Below, piece by piece: positions 8,631-18,034 of a stretch of DNA of 64,000 nt; position 1 is the first letter of the stretch, and every line of letters starts with the position of its first letter. The stretch covers positions 62,001-126,000 of the forward strand of contig NZ_JADCKB010000002.1 of the NCBI RefSeq assembly GCF_014982785.1, read 5' to 3'. This DNA is from Ructibacterium gallinarum (GTDB taxonomy: Bacteria > Bacillota > Clostridia > Monoglobales > Monoglobaceae). A model generated the notes under the pieces. That model saw only the letters and a list, made by a program, of their open reading frames with translations, ran no database searches and was not told the DNA's origin. A program made the translations under genes and the position numbers.

Positions 8631-10763
8631 TTATTGGGCAGAAAGACTTGCTCCCTCCGCCAGCAAAATGCCGCTGTCTATACTGTTTAATACATAGAAA
8701 TCTACCACTGAACCGGCATCCGTCAGCGTAAACGGACATTCTATTTTTCCGTTTGCGCCGCTTACTTCCTTTTGAGATACCACTGTTACATTCTGAACCA
8801 AACCATACCCGCCGTCAATATCAGGCCGGTGTTCCACAATCAGAATATCGGCGTCAAACGGGGTAGAAGCATCCAAATTATAATAATCGATATAGGCGAT
8901 ATTCTCACCCGGCTGCATTCCCTCATTGCCTCTGGTTTTTACCGCACTGATTTGCCTGACCGCCAGATAATCTGCCTCCTGGGTCAGATTATGCCCGGAG
9001 CTGTAAAGCCCCAGCGTGTCGATCTGCTTTGCTTCCTCAGCGGAAATGGTTCTGCTTGCCGTATACTCCTTGGTTCCTTTCAGTGTCACCTCTAAAATAT
9101 AGTTATCTCCGTCTGGTCTCATTTTCAGATGCAGAGCCACCTCTCCATCCAAGCCAGCGCTGCCGTCGTCCAGATGCCAATACCCCCGGCTCAGCAGCTT
9201 GGTACCTGTTCCGTTTTCCTCTACCCAGGCGCCTGCCACCTGGTCCTTGGAAAGCGCAGACAGTTCATATCCGTCCCATCTGGCATTTAGCCGCAGAATG
9301 GTGTAATCAATGTTCGGTCCCAAAAGCCGAAGAGACGCCTCTGTCTGATCATTCTGATACCCGGTCAGCTTCAGTACGGTTGACAGCTCCAGGGTTTCCC
9401 CGTCCTGCACCGGTGTAAATTTGTGCTGCAGGCTGTTAACACTTGCCTGGTCTTTTCCAAGCCGTGCCCTGATCCACAGATATCCGTCCTCGGCAACTCG
9501 ATAGCAAGTGTCTTTGTCTGCCATATCGGTAACCGCCCAGCCCTCTCCGCCGGTATACAGCGGATCGGTCACCTCGGTAACCGCTGATAAATTCAATTTT
9601 TTCATGTCCTGTTCAAGAACGCTTTGCGCAAGGCCAAAATACGGCTTGCCAAACTCCACTGCGCCGCCGGTGGTAAAGCTCCAGGTATAGTCAAAGGTTT
9701 TTTCGGCATTGCACGCCTGTACATTTTGCACGTGCATGGTATATACCGTATTGCCCTTAAGTCCTGTCAGTTTGAAATCCGCCCGCTTGTTGCCCTGCAT
9801 CTCTACCGCTGTCACTGCGGCGCCGTCTGCTCCGCTGATGGTGACGTTTTCTGCCGAAATGGGCTGAACCGGAATTTCAAACTGCATATAACAGTTGGTA
9901 TCCACCTCCACATCTACAGCTTTATCCGCAGGATACAGCTCTGCCTTTGGCAGAACATCATCGTACTGGGCGGTTATTGTTACCCTTTTTAAGGTAATCA
10001 CCGGTTCTGATTCTGTAATCTCACTTTTTGTAGTCGAACAGATCAGGATTTCCTGCAGATTTTTCATACTTTCCATGGTGAGCACAGGGTATTCATCTAT
10101 AATTCCAGTTGCCAGCTTACTGCCGCCGCTGTAAAGCTCGGCAATAAATTTGCAGGATTGGTTCTGGGTCGGCTTTAAAATAATCTTTACCGTATAGTCC
10201 TTTCCATACTCCATTTTCATCTGATCGGGATCCCGGTCAAATTCCTTGGCCGTAAAAGGCCAGGTGGTGGTGCTGGCAAACCCTATTTCCAAATCTTTCA
10301 TCGGCGATGTCTGCAGCATGAAAACATATGCGCTGGCATCGGCAAAGGACAGACCAAATTTGATTTGCTCACTGCCGCTTTTCGGCTTGGGGGCAGTGGT
10401 CAAATCAATCGAAAATTCTATGGTGCTGTTATCCGGCAAAGTTTCTGCCATAACTCTTTTGGAAATATAATTTTCCGTTTCGCCGGCAGCACCTTCTTTG
10501 GTATGAAAAATCAAAGCGCCGTCTTCCCCGTCCGAACACCAGCCTTCCGATCCATACGAGCTGCCCCAGCATTCGCCCGACATGTACTTGCTGTTTCCGG
10601 TTAAATTTCCCCACCAAGTCGTGCCCAAATCGCCGTTTTGGTATACATTGTTCAATGTTTCGTCATAAATTATCTGTTCACCGGCAAACACTGCCTGTCC
10701 CCAGCATATTCCGGCTGCGATTGCTGCCAAAACCGCCGCTCCGAATCGTTTTTTGATTTTCAT
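8631..10763 (-). CDS. Secreted beta-sandwich protein with Ig-like domain, paralogue of the 10829-12727 product
   Basis: A 710-residue protein with a signal peptide (1-27), a concanavalin-like beta-sandwich (about 33-260), a Big_5/SbsA-type Ig-like domain (about 272-370, ending TYTWSFTTG-like), a second sandwich (about 376-610) and a C-terminal module of about 90 residues ending FYVLNSIDSGILL. The second sandwich shares DGYELSALSKDQ and GTGTKLLSRGYWHLD with WNGQELSALSRNQ and GTGTVLLGRGYWHIA of the upstream gene product. No catalytic motif was recognised. Its place between a sugar transporter and GH10 enzymes suggests a secreted glycan-binding protein. GGAGGT precedes the ATG. Function is inferred from context. 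Confidence 0.75.
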   Translation of the reverse strand: MKIKKRFGAAVLAAIAAGICWGQAVFAGEQIIYDETLNNVYQNGDLGTTWWGNLTGNSKYMSGECWGSSYGSEGWCSDGEDGALIFHTKEGAAGETENYISKRVMAETLPDNSTIEFSIDLTTAPKPKSGSEQIKFGLSFADASAYVFMLQTSPMKDLEIGFASTTTWPFTAKEFDRDPDQMKMEYGKDYTVKIILKPTQNQSCKFIAELYSGGSKLATGIIDEYPVLTMESMKNLQEILICSTTKSEITESEPVITLKRVTITAQYDDVLPKAELYPADKAVDVEVDTNCYMQFEIPVQPISAENVTISGADGAAVTAVEMQGNKRADFKLTGLKGNTVYTMHVQNVQACNAEKTFDYTWSFTTGGAVEFGKPYFGLAQSVLEQDMKKLNLSAVTEVTDPLYTGGEGWAVTDMADKDTCYRVAEDGYLWIRARLGKDQASVNSLQHKFTPVQDGETLELSTVLKLTGYQNDQTEASLRLLGPNIDYTILRLNARWDGYELSALSKDQVAGAWVEENGTGTKLLSRGYWHLDDGSAGLDGEVALHLKMRPDGDNYILEVTLKGTKEYTASRTISAEEAKQIDTLGLYSSGHNLTQEADYLAVRQISAVKTRGNEGMQPGENIAYIDYYNLDASTPFDADILIVEHRPDIDGGYGLVQNVTVVSQKEVSGANGKIECPFTLTDAGSVVDFYVLNSIDSGILLAEGASLSAQ

Positions 10764-10794
10764 ATTCTACCTCCGTATTCCAATCGGTCAAATT

Positions 10795-10829
10795 GCAGAC
10801 CCGGAAAATACCGGGTCTGCATCTTTTTT
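10795..10829. other. Intra-operon hairpin with T run on the opposite strand
   Basis: GCAGACCCGG (10795-10804) and CCGGGTCTGC (10811-10820) form a perfect 10-bp stem. On the plus strand it is followed by ATC and seven T residues (10823-10829), the form of a terminator for antisense transcription. In the sense (minus) direction no good T run follows, so it probably stabilises or processes the operon mRNA. Confidence 0.6.
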
Positions 10830-12727
10830 TATACCTCGCCCACCTGCATGCTTTCTGCAAGGGGTATTAACTGCTCAAAGTCATTGAACAAAAAGACTCT
10901 GACATACTCATTATCCGCAATTTTTCCAACGTTGATCTCCAGATTGTCCTTTGTCTCTGCAAAATTCTGGTATCTGCTCTCTTCAATAAAAAAGCGTTTC
11001 TGTGCATGATCCTCTTTGCCGCAGACCGCCGCACAGATCACAATATTTTTGGCCTCTCCGGTGGTATTGGTATAAGGAATATACAGCGTATTGTCCTCAT
11101 CCGGGGACAAGGCGGTCTTATCCGGCAAGGTTGCAATCGATACGTTTTTCAGCCCCATGAAATTGGCGCTTCCGCTGGTTTTGCCGTTGCTTGAGGAATA
11201 AACCGCAAAGGTATCAAGGCCCAAAGCGTCCGCCTTGGAAATGGTTTTTTCTGCGGTATATGTCTGCCGGCCCGCCAGAGAAAGGGAGAGTTTATACCCA
11301 TCGCCATCCGGCTGCAGCGTGACTGTCATCTGCACATCGCCGTCAAGGCCTTTGTCCTCTTCGGGAACTGCACTGGCAATATGCCAATAGCCCCGACCCA
11401 GCAAAACCGTGCCCGTCCCGTTTTCGTTCTGCCATGCGCCGGGGGTTTGATTGCGGGAAAGCGCCGAAAGCTCCTGCCCATTCCACAGCTGGTTAAACCG
11501 CAAAAGCACATAGTTGTTTTCTGCGGCAGCGGAATCAAAAAGCCGGAAAGAAACATCCGTTTCGTCAAAAGCGAAATCTGCAAAATTGACCACCGCAGAC
11601 ACCGAAAGCGACTCGCCGTCCTGTATCTTTGCAAATTTGCGGGATAGAATGTTGGCTTCCGTCTGCCCCTTGTTTAATCTGCCCCGTGCCCAAAGGGTTC
11701 CGTCCTGCACGGTATAACAGTCGGTAAGGTCGGTTATGTCATTGGCTCCCCAGGTGTCGCCGTTTTCATATGTGCTTCCGGCGGCAGCCATAACTGTGCC
11801 GAGATTCATAGCGGCCATGTCCTGGTCAAACCGAACAGACGCATCGCTCAGCTGTACTTCTCCAAAACTGACCTTGCCTTCCTCCGGCACAGAGGGCACC
11901 GTATCCTCTTCAGTGATTAAAAGGCTGGCAATACCCATAGTCTGTTTTCCCGTGTCTGCCATGCTCTTTTCTCTGGAAGTGTAAAAAGCAAAATAATCGT
12001 ATGCCTCTGCCTCTTCTTTGGAAATTCTAAGAGAAGTGCTGTATCCCAGCTCGGGCAGACGCAGCACCGCATCATACGCACTTGCCGCCGCATCCACAGG
12101 CACAATCGAGAGCTCGGTCAGCAAATCGGTCATATTGTCCGGTATATTGTTAACATCGTCATAGCCCGCAACCACAGTTCCTCTGTAATCCCCATCGGAG
12201 CCGGCCCAGGGGTTGATCTGCTGATTTTGTTTCAGAGCGCTGACGATATACCGCTCTGCGGCATTGGGGTTATACCAGTTAAAGCTGAATCCCAATATTT
12301 TCAAATCACCGTTGCCGCCGCCGATACGGACAGATGCCTCTGTCAAAGATCCAATACTTTTGTTCAGCTTGATCCGGCTGGTAACCTTCAGAGTCTGTCC
12401 CGCCGTCAGCTTGGCAAACTTTTTCTTCAGCACCTGGGTATTGGCCTGATCATAATAAACCGTTGCGCTGGTGCTGGGATCTTTTCCCCAAAGCACACCG
12501 TCCTGTACCAAAAACGCCTCGCTCAGCTTGTCCCGGTCCACGTCCGGCGTTCCCCATTTGGTTCCATCCGTATATTCTGTACTGCTCTCATTGACAACTG
12601 CGGCAAGATCAAACCCTTCAAAGCTTCCTATATTGAGTTTTTCTGTTTCTGCGCCGGAAACCGGGAAACCTATGACAGAGGTCAATGTAAGCGTCAAGCA
12701 GGTTAATAAGCCAATAAACTTTTTCAC
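10829..12727 (-). CDS. Secreted two-module beta-sandwich protein of the xylan operon
   Basis: A 632-residue protein starting with GTG behind GGAGGGG. After a signal peptide (1-26) come two repeated beta-sandwich modules (about 30-258 and 270-530), each beginning with a DGVLWGK or DGTLWAR pattern and containing ILKKKFAK or ILSRKFAK-like strands. A roughly 90-residue C-terminal module ends VRVFLFNDFEQLIPLAES. That end module recurs at the C-terminus of the 8631-10763 product and of the beta-helix protein at 38289-39806. No catalytic residues were recognised. It is the first gene after the substrate-binding lipoprotein. I infer a secreted or surface carbohydrate-binding role; the family is unnamed to me. 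Confidence 0.72.
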   Translation of the reverse strand: MKKFIGLLTCLTLTLTSVIGFPVSGAETEKLNIGSFEGFDLAAVVNESSTEYTDGTKWGTPDVDRDKLSEAFLVQDGVLWGKDPSTSATVYYDQANTQVLKKKFAKLTAGQTLKVTSRIKLNKSIGSLTEASVRIGGGNGDLKILGFSFNWYNPNAAERYIVSALKQNQQINPWAGSDGDYRGTVVAGYDDVNNIPDNMTDLLTELSIVPVDAAASAYDAVLRLPELGYSTSLRISKEEAEAYDYFAFYTSREKSMADTGKQTMGIASLLITEEDTVPSVPEEGKVSFGEVQLSDASVRFDQDMAAMNLGTVMAAAGSTYENGDTWGANDITDLTDCYTVQDGTLWARGRLNKGQTEANILSRKFAKIQDGESLSVSAVVNFADFAFDETDVSFRLFDSAAAENNYVLLRFNQLWNGQELSALSRNQTPGAWQNENGTGTVLLGRGYWHIASAVPEEDKGLDGDVQMTVTLQPDGDGYKLSLSLAGRQTYTAEKTISKADALGLDTFAVYSSSNGKTSGSANFMGLKNVSIATLPDKTALSPDEDNTLYIPYTNTTGEAKNIVICAAVCGKEDHAQKRFFIEESRYQNFAETKDNLEINVGKIADNEYVRVFLFNDFEQLIPLAESMQVGEV

Positions 12728-12788
12728 TTTATCCCCTCCTAAATGAAATATTTACAACACAACTATCCACTGTCGAAAATGCCACCTT

Positions 12789-12821
12789 GCCCGGACCACA
12801 TTTTTTTAACGTGATCCGGGC
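12789..12821 (-). other. Intergenic hairpin between solute-binding protein and secreted-protein genes
   Basis: GCCCGGACCAC (12789-12799) pairs with GTGATCCGGGC (12811-12821) with one G-T pair. In the minus direction it lacks a strong T run, so it is more likely an mRNA-stabilising or partial-termination hairpin after the binding-protein gene, a common way to over-express binding proteins relative to downstream genes. Confidence 0.5.
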
Positions 12822-12912
12822 TATGAATCATTCGACTTTCTCTTTTTCATCATTTCCCTTGTTCTTTCATGGGACTCTCGCCGATCCCTTCAAAGCAAGG
12901 TTTTGTTCCGTT

Positions 12913-14394
12913 TTATTGCTCCAGGGTCTTCAGATAAGCATCATACTGTTCCTGGTTGTACTGGATCTGCTCCTGCACGCCTACCACATCCAGCTGCTCC
13001 AAGAATTCCGGAATGGTGGTCTCCGGATCGACAGCACCAACCACCAGCTGCTTTTTATACTTATCAATGACATTGGAAATTTCGGCCTGTCTCTGTTCCA
13101 CATCGTCATTTGCTTCCAGCAGGAATTTGTTGACTCTGGAATCCTTTGCTTCCGCATTGAACTGTTTTAACTGCTCCAGCTTATCCGGCTCTTCTGCTGT
13201 GGTAAGATAGTCAAGAAATACATTCCCAATGGTCCAGGAATCCGCATAAAGATCATAACCGGAATTTTCTATGGGTTCTACGGTCTTTTCGTCTATCTTT
13301 GTATAGTGCTTGCCTTCGATGCCATGGATGACCAGGTTTTTAACATACGGGTCTGTGTTGAGAATATTCAAAAATCTTGCCACCCGAACCGGGTTTTTGC
13401 TGGTTGCCGAAATTGCCTGCATAGAGCCTGTGCCCGCCAGATAGTCAATCATGGGTTGGGTCACCCCTGTCTGCGCAAACTGATAGGTGCTGTCTTTAAA
13501 CAGTTCCTGTACTTTCCCCGGCTTAATGGGCTGCAGCATAACAAAGGTTTTTCCTTCCTTCATTCTCTGAAGCTGATCGGTTGCCGTTAACACATCAGAC
13601 CGGACATAGCCTTTCTCATAAAAATCCCGGGCGGTCTCACAAGCCTGTTTAAATTCCGGTGTACCAAAGATGTTCATAACCGTATCGTCCGGATAGGTCC
13701 CGTCTTTGAAAATAAAGTTTTCGCTTTGATACAGGGTAAAGGGCGCCGTATCGATGGACCAGTCAATGGGATAGTTCATTTCCGGTTCGTTTTCCTTGAT
13801 CATCGCAAGCACCGGCTCCAAATCCTCAAAGGATTTATACTGGCTCATGTCAATATTGTATTTATCCGCAATGTCCTTTCTGTAAATCCAGCCATACTGT
13901 GTCGCCATTTCCTTGTTTACCGGCAAGGCATACAGGGTGCCGTCCACTCTGGAGCAATCCAGAATTCCCTCGTTGTATCCTGCTGCGGTATCCTTCAGAT
14001 AGGAATCCAGATAGTCGTCCAGAGCTACAAATGCACCCGCTCTGGCGTTGTTCACATAATCCAGCATCCACCTTGCGGCAAAGCACAGATCAAAATACTC
14101 GTTGGCATTGATCATGGTGTTCATCTTCTGGCCATACTGCGCAGAAGACAGGCAGTTAATTTTCACCGTGACATTGATTTTGTCCTTTAAATAATCGTTC
14201 AGTGCAGCCTCAATGCTGTGAACATCGCTCTGCGGTTCTGCCATGAGATACCAGTTGATCTCATAGGAATCCTCCGGGCATTGATTCATATCTTCTTCAA
14301 CGACCGCACTGTTTTGGTTTCCGCCGCAGCCCGCCAGGCACAAAGCCGCAAGAACTGCCGCCAACAAGAAGGACAACCATTTTTTCATCTTCAT
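12913..14394 (-). CDS. Extracellular sugar-binding lipoprotein (LipO/YtcQ type, DUF3502-like C-terminus)
   Basis: A lipoprotein with lipobox LAGC and a mature N-terminus CGGNQNS. The body has the family-1 solute-binding fold. The last 130 residues match the DUF3502 pattern (NVFLDYL, AEISNVIDKYKKQL, a GAVDPE-like segment, then QEQIQYNQEQYDAYL). It delivers oligosaccharide to the ABC permeases encoded just upstream (14459-16320). I place the start at ATG 14394; ATG 14406 is directly abutted by AAAGG, too close for a normal site, and ATG 14388 is also possible. DUF3502 partners of LplB/YtcP permeases often import aldouronates or other acidic or complex glycans. The ATPase is not encoded nearby, so a shared MsmX-like ATPase is likely. 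Confidence 0.9.
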   Translation of the reverse strand: MKMKKWLSFLLAAVLAALCLAGCGGNQNSAVVEEDMNQCPEDSYEINWYLMAEPQSDVHSIEAALNDYLKDKINVTVKINCLSSAQYGQKMNTMINANEYFDLCFAARWMLDYVNNARAGAFVALDDYLDSYLKDTAAGYNEGILDCSRVDGTLYALPVNKEMATQYGWIYRKDIADKYNIDMSQYKSFEDLEPVLAMIKENEPEMNYPIDWSIDTAPFTLYQSENFIFKDGTYPDDTVMNIFGTPEFKQACETARDFYEKGYVRSDVLTATDQLQRMKEGKTFVMLQPIKPGKVQELFKDSTYQFAQTGVTQPMIDYLAGTGSMQAISATSKNPVRVARFLNILNTDPYVKNLVIHGIEGKHYTKIDEKTVEPIENSGYDLYADSWTIGNVFLDYLTTAEEPDKLEQLKQFNAEAKDSRVNKFLLEANDDVEQRQAEISNVIDKYKKQLVVGAVDPETTIPEFLEQLDVVGVQEQIQYNQEQYDAYLKTLEQ

Positions 14395-14458
14395 TTTCTC
14401 TACCATCCTTTACATAAAATTATATCATTTTTATTCTTTTCCACTTTACCTTTTCCAA

Positions 14459-15343
14459 TCAGCCTTTGATCGAGCCTATGGTCAGGCCCTGAATAAAGTA
14501 TTTCTGGAAGAAGGGATATACAATGAGAATGGGCCCCATGGCCACAATACACAGCGCCATTCTGGCACCGTCTGTGGGGACATTCATCAGCTGCTCCGAT
14601 GCGTTTGCCATATATTTTGCGTTTTCATTCAGCTGCTGAATATTCTGCATCATACGCTGCAGCAGGAACTGAAGGTTGTAAAGCTCCGGCTTGACAATGA
14701 ACATGATGGGCAGCCACCAGTCATTCCAATAATTTAGCGTCTGGAACAGGGCAATGGTCGCAATTCCCGGCACCGCAATGGGGATTACCAGCTCAAAGAA
14801 AATTCTCCATTCGCCCGCCCCGTCTAATTTACCGGATTCAATAATGGAAACCGGAACCGAGGTCTGAAAAAAGGTTCTCATAATAATGATATACCAGGTG
14901 TTCATCAGATAGGGAAGAATCATGGACCACACCGTGTTAGAGAGGTGATAAAGGGAGGTGCAAACAATATACCAGGCAACCGTCCCGCCGTTAAACAGCA
15001 TGGTGATGAACACATAAAAAGTGAGAACCTTCCGCCCTTTAAAATCCTTTCTTGACAAAGCATAGGAATAAAGGGAAATAATCAGGGTGGATAAGGTCGC
15101 ACCCACAACCGTTACAAAAATGGTTACCGCATATGCCCGCAAAATGGTTTCCGGGGTCTTGAATATGTACCGGTATGCCTCTGTGCTGAACGTCTCCGGC
15201 CAGATAGAATACCCATGATCCATAATGGCCCTGGAATCCGTCAGAGATATGCTGATGGTCAGCAGGATGGGAAATACGGTCACCACAAACATGATTGCAA
15301 ATATAATATTTAAAATAAGATTTGATTTTTTTTCTGCTAACAT
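14459..15343 (-). CDS. Sugar ABC transporter permease (LplC/YtcP type)
   Basis: A 294-residue inner-membrane permease with six predicted helices. The EAA loop is visible as SGKLDGAGEWRIFFELVIP, followed by a conserved LNYWNDWWLP. AGGAGGG lies just before the ATG. It pairs with the 15355-16320 permease (11-nt gap) to form the heterodimeric channel of a CUT1-type importer, fed by the lipoprotein at 12913-14394. In Paenibacillus such LplB/YtcP/YtcQ sets with YesMN import aldouronates from glucuronoxylan. The gene content here fits that role, but the substrate is inferred. Confidence 0.93.
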   Translation of the reverse strand: MLAEKKSNLILNIIFAIMFVVTVFPILLTISISLTDSRAIMDHGYSIWPETFSTEAYRYIFKTPETILRAYAVTIFVTVVGATLSTLIISLYSYALSRKDFKGRKVLTFYVFITMLFNGGTVAWYIVCTSLYHLSNTVWSMILPYLMNTWYIIIMRTFFQTSVPVSIIESGKLDGAGEWRIFFELVIPIAVPGIATIALFQTLNYWNDWWLPIMFIVKPELYNLQFLLQRMMQNIQQLNENAKYMANASEQLMNVPTDGARMALCIVAMGPILIVYPFFQKYFIQGLTIGSIKG

Positions 15344-15354
15344 TTTTTGCCCTC

Positions 15355-16320
15355 CTAAAACAATGAGCTGTCACTATCCAGTTTTCTAACCACCGCATTG
15401 GCAAAAATGACCAGTGCGCAGCCGGTTACCGACTGGATAAACGAGGTCGCCGATGCCAGACCCAGCGCTCTGGGACCGCCGGCCGTAATGTTTTTGTACA
15501 CATAGACCGGAATGGTGGTCGTTACCTCGCTCAGTGCCCCGGAATCCATGGGCACCTGGTAAAAGAGTCCGAAATCTCCGCCGAACAGCGAGCCAACACC
15601 CAGAATAATCTGAATACACACAATGGTTTTCAGCATAGGAAGCGTAATATGCCAGATTTTTTGCCAGCCGCTGGCACCGTCAATGCTTGCCGCTTCATAA
15701 AGCTGCATATCAATTCCCGATATTGCCGAAAGATAAATAATGCTGCCAAAGCCCATTTCTTTCCAGAAGTTGACAAATATTAGAATAAACGGCCACCACT
15801 TTGGTTCAACATACCAGTTGACAGGGTCGCCTCCAAACACCATTGTAATGACCCGGTTTAAAAAACCGTTTTCCATGTTCAAAAAAGCCAGAACCAAATA
15901 ACTGACAATAATCATGGAAAGAAAATGCGGCATAATGAATACCGTCTGAAACACCTTGGAGGTCCGCTTGTTCCGCAATATACTGAGTCCGATAGCAAGG
16001 GCCACGCCCAAAACGGCGCCTACCACAATAAAGGTCAGGTTATAGCATATGGTGTTCCGTATCATGATGTATGCGTCATTGGATTTAAAAAGATAGGAGA
16101 AATTTTTCAGTCCATACCAGTCGCTTCCAAAAATTCCCTGCCGCAGGTTAATTTTTTTAAATGCGAGAATAATGCCGAACATGGGCATATACGCAAACAT
16201 AAAGGTAATGATAATGCCCGGCAACGTCATCATAAACAAGGGCAGCTGGCTTTTGATTTTCTCCGCCGAAATCCTTTTGTTTTTTATTACAGTTTGTTTG
16301 GTTTTGCTTTTCACTCTCAT
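15355..16320 (-). CDS. Sugar ABC transporter permease (LplB type)
   Basis: A 321-residue membrane protein with six helices and the EAA loop YEAASIDGASGWQKIWHITL. The basic N-terminus (KSKTKQTVIKNKR) precedes the first helix, as is usual for LplB. AAAGG lies about nine bases before the ATG. It forms the permease pair with the 14459-15343 product and lies between the two solute-binding-protein genes of the operon. Cytoplasmic-membrane component of an oligosaccharide importer; no ATPase gene is present in the locus. Confidence 0.92.
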   Translation of the reverse strand: MRVKSKTKQTVIKNKRISAEKIKSQLPLFMMTLPGIIITFMFAYMPMFGIILAFKKINLRQGIFGSDWYGLKNFSYLFKSNDAYIMIRNTICYNLTFIVVGAVLGVALAIGLSILRNKRTSKVFQTVFIMPHFLSMIIVSYLVLAFLNMENGFLNRVITMVFGGDPVNWYVEPKWWPFILIFVNFWKEMGFGSIIYLSAISGIDMQLYEAASIDGASGWQKIWHITLPMLKTIVCIQIILGVGSLFGGDFGLFYQVPMDSGALSEVTTTIPVYVYKNITAGGPRALGLASATSFIQSVTGCALVIFANAVVRKLDSDSSLF

Positions 16321-16355
16321 TTCTTTTCTGCCTTTCTATCATGGAATTGATTCTG

Positions 16356-17519
16356 CTAAACACCGGCGCCGCTGTATATTTCTTCAAACGCCGCACAGGC
16401 GTCCTGCAGGGCGGCGTCATCGGCCAAATACCGCTCTACGGCTTTGATGGCATTTTCCATGCAAAGCATATAATGCGGATTCTCCTCTCTGTATATCAGC
16501 GTTTCTTTTAACGGCTTTATCATTCGGATTCCCACACCGGAATCCAGCACCACATCATTATCATACAAGCTTTCCTTGACCGGCAGGGTTCCGTGCTCTT
16601 TCAAAATGGCAATCTGCACGTCTTCCCGGCTGAGGTATTCTAAAAACTCCTCAATTCCCTGAGTTTTTTCACTTCGCTTATTTACCACAGCGCCGTATAC
16701 CCTTGCCACCGCACAGGATTGATCTTGGCTGTCGGTAATTGTTTCCACATCAAACCGCCCCTGCACGTTACTGGAAGCAGAAACCAACTCTCTGCCCTTT
16801 CCGCTGTAGGACAAAGCCAAATCGGCCTCTCCGTCTTTGAAATCCGAAAAGGAAAACTGTTTTTGGCCGCTTTGCCATAGCCGTTTATAAAGCCGCAGTC
16901 CCTCTTCCACACTGCCGCCAAAGGCAATCAGCTCCATAATATTAACTGTGGTTTCACCGTCATCGTCTCCCTGCACGGCGACCCGGCGGCCAACCGCATC
17001 TTCTATTTTGAAGCCAGCACTTTCCTTCCTGCTGTAAATCAAACCCACATCCTGCTCCAGCGGCAAAACATACAAATGGTTCTCCTTTTGTATCCGCTCT
17101 GCCACTGCATGGGGATACTGACCCGGGTCTATGGAAATCCACTCGTCCAGCGGCGCAAGATAGTCGTTTTCCAAAAAGTCCTGTATCCAGACATCCTCTA
17201 TCAGACACATATCAATATCAATTTCGCCGCCCAAAAAAACCGAACTGATTATCCGATAAAAATCACTGCTGTCCGAACCGATTTTTTTAAGCTGCACCTC
17301 TGTGCCAACACTGTTTTCGGAAAATTCACGGACAATATTTTCATAAGCTCCGGTAAAATCCCGCTGCACCGCAAAGATGATCTCTTCTTTTGGCTTTTGC
17401 AGGCCCGCCTCCGGCTGTCTGGCACAAGAACAGCCTGCCGCCGTTCCTATCAAAGCGCACGATAGGAAAAAACAGCAAAACATTTTTCCTTTTGCGTTTT
17501 TCTTTTTGCCCCAGTGCAT
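16356..17519 (-). CDS. Second extracellular solute-binding lipoprotein, first gene of the xylan operon
   Basis: A 387-residue lipoprotein with lipobox TAAGC (mature CSCARQPEAG). The body shows family-1 binding-protein features (DMCLIEDVWIQDFLENDYLAPLD, YVLPLEQDVGLIYSRK). The reading frame extends to a GTG at 17624, but that start has no ribosome site and adds a Lys/Arg-rich tail; ATG 17519 follows GGGGGA and gives a normal lipoprotein signal, so I use it. It shows no obvious DUF3502 tail, unlike the other binding protein of the operon. Possible roles are a second substrate or a ligand-presenting partner of the YesM sensor encoded divergently. Substrate unknown. Confidence 0.85.
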   Translation of the reverse strand: MHWGKKKNAKGKMFCCFFLSCALIGTAAGCSCARQPEAGLQKPKEEIIFAVQRDFTGAYENIVREFSENSVGTEVQLKKIGSDSSDFYRIISSVFLGGEIDIDMCLIEDVWIQDFLENDYLAPLDEWISIDPGQYPHAVAERIQKENHLYVLPLEQDVGLIYSRKESAGFKIEDAVGRRVAVQGDDDGETTVNIMELIAFGGSVEEGLRLYKRLWQSGQKQFSFSDFKDGEADLALSYSGKGRELVSASSNVQGRFDVETITDSQDQSCAVARVYGAVVNKRSEKTQGIEEFLEYLSREDVQIAILKEHGTLPVKESLYDNDVVLDSGVGIRMIKPLKETLIYREENPHYMLCMENAIKAVERYLADDAALQDACAAFEEIYSGAGV

Positions 17520-18034
17520 TGCTCCCCCGCCTTTCTTTTTTCCGGCCTTTCTGCGTACAAAAACAAAAGCCCTTTTCCTTCTGTCAGCTTTTTCTGATAT
17601 TTTTTTCTTTTTCCCTGTAACCACAGATACAATTTGATCCTTTTGCGGATTCCAAAATAAGTTTGGCAGTTTTGGCTTTTTCAGCTCTGCCTAAAAAAGT
17701 TTCTTATCAACTAAAATTGCAGTTCTCAAATAAAAATAAATGACTTTTACAAAGAATTTTTTATCTTGCGGAAAAGGACACCCTTTTCCTTTTTCCTTTT
17801 TTATTATAATTCCGTTTTAAAAAATGCACAACATAAAAAACTTTTTAAATTGTTCGTAAATTTTGTTTTTTTTCCTTTTCCACTTTCTTTTTTATGGGAA
17901 ATATACTATAATGTTATTAAAGAAATCAATGATCGTAAACTGCGCAATTACTCTGGCGAAATTACGAATTCTTATGCAATTACCGCTGTGCTGGTCCTCT
18001 GCGGCAGGCCAATTACAAGAGAAAGGAGAGCGCC
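17520..18034. promoter_or_regulatory. Divergent intergenic region between xylan operon and YesM/YesN operon
   Basis: An AT-rich region of 515 bp with long T and A runs and no convincing gene. Rightward, TATACT/TATAAT (17902-17912) is a plausible -10 for yesM with only a poor -35. Leftward, TTGAGA-17-TAAGAA on the minus strand near 17690-17730 is a weak candidate. No catabolite-repression site was recognised. It should contain the binding sites of the YesN-like regulator. Confidence 0.5.

Noticed and set aside
12768-12778. ACTGTCGAAAA, similar to the element's left end
   Set aside because: Only 11 nt match, with no right end or flanking hairpin duplication; probably chance.
17520-17624. N-terminal extension of the second binding lipoprotein from GTG 17624
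   Set aside because: No ribosome site, and it would place 35 basic residues before a normal lipoprotein signal peptide.
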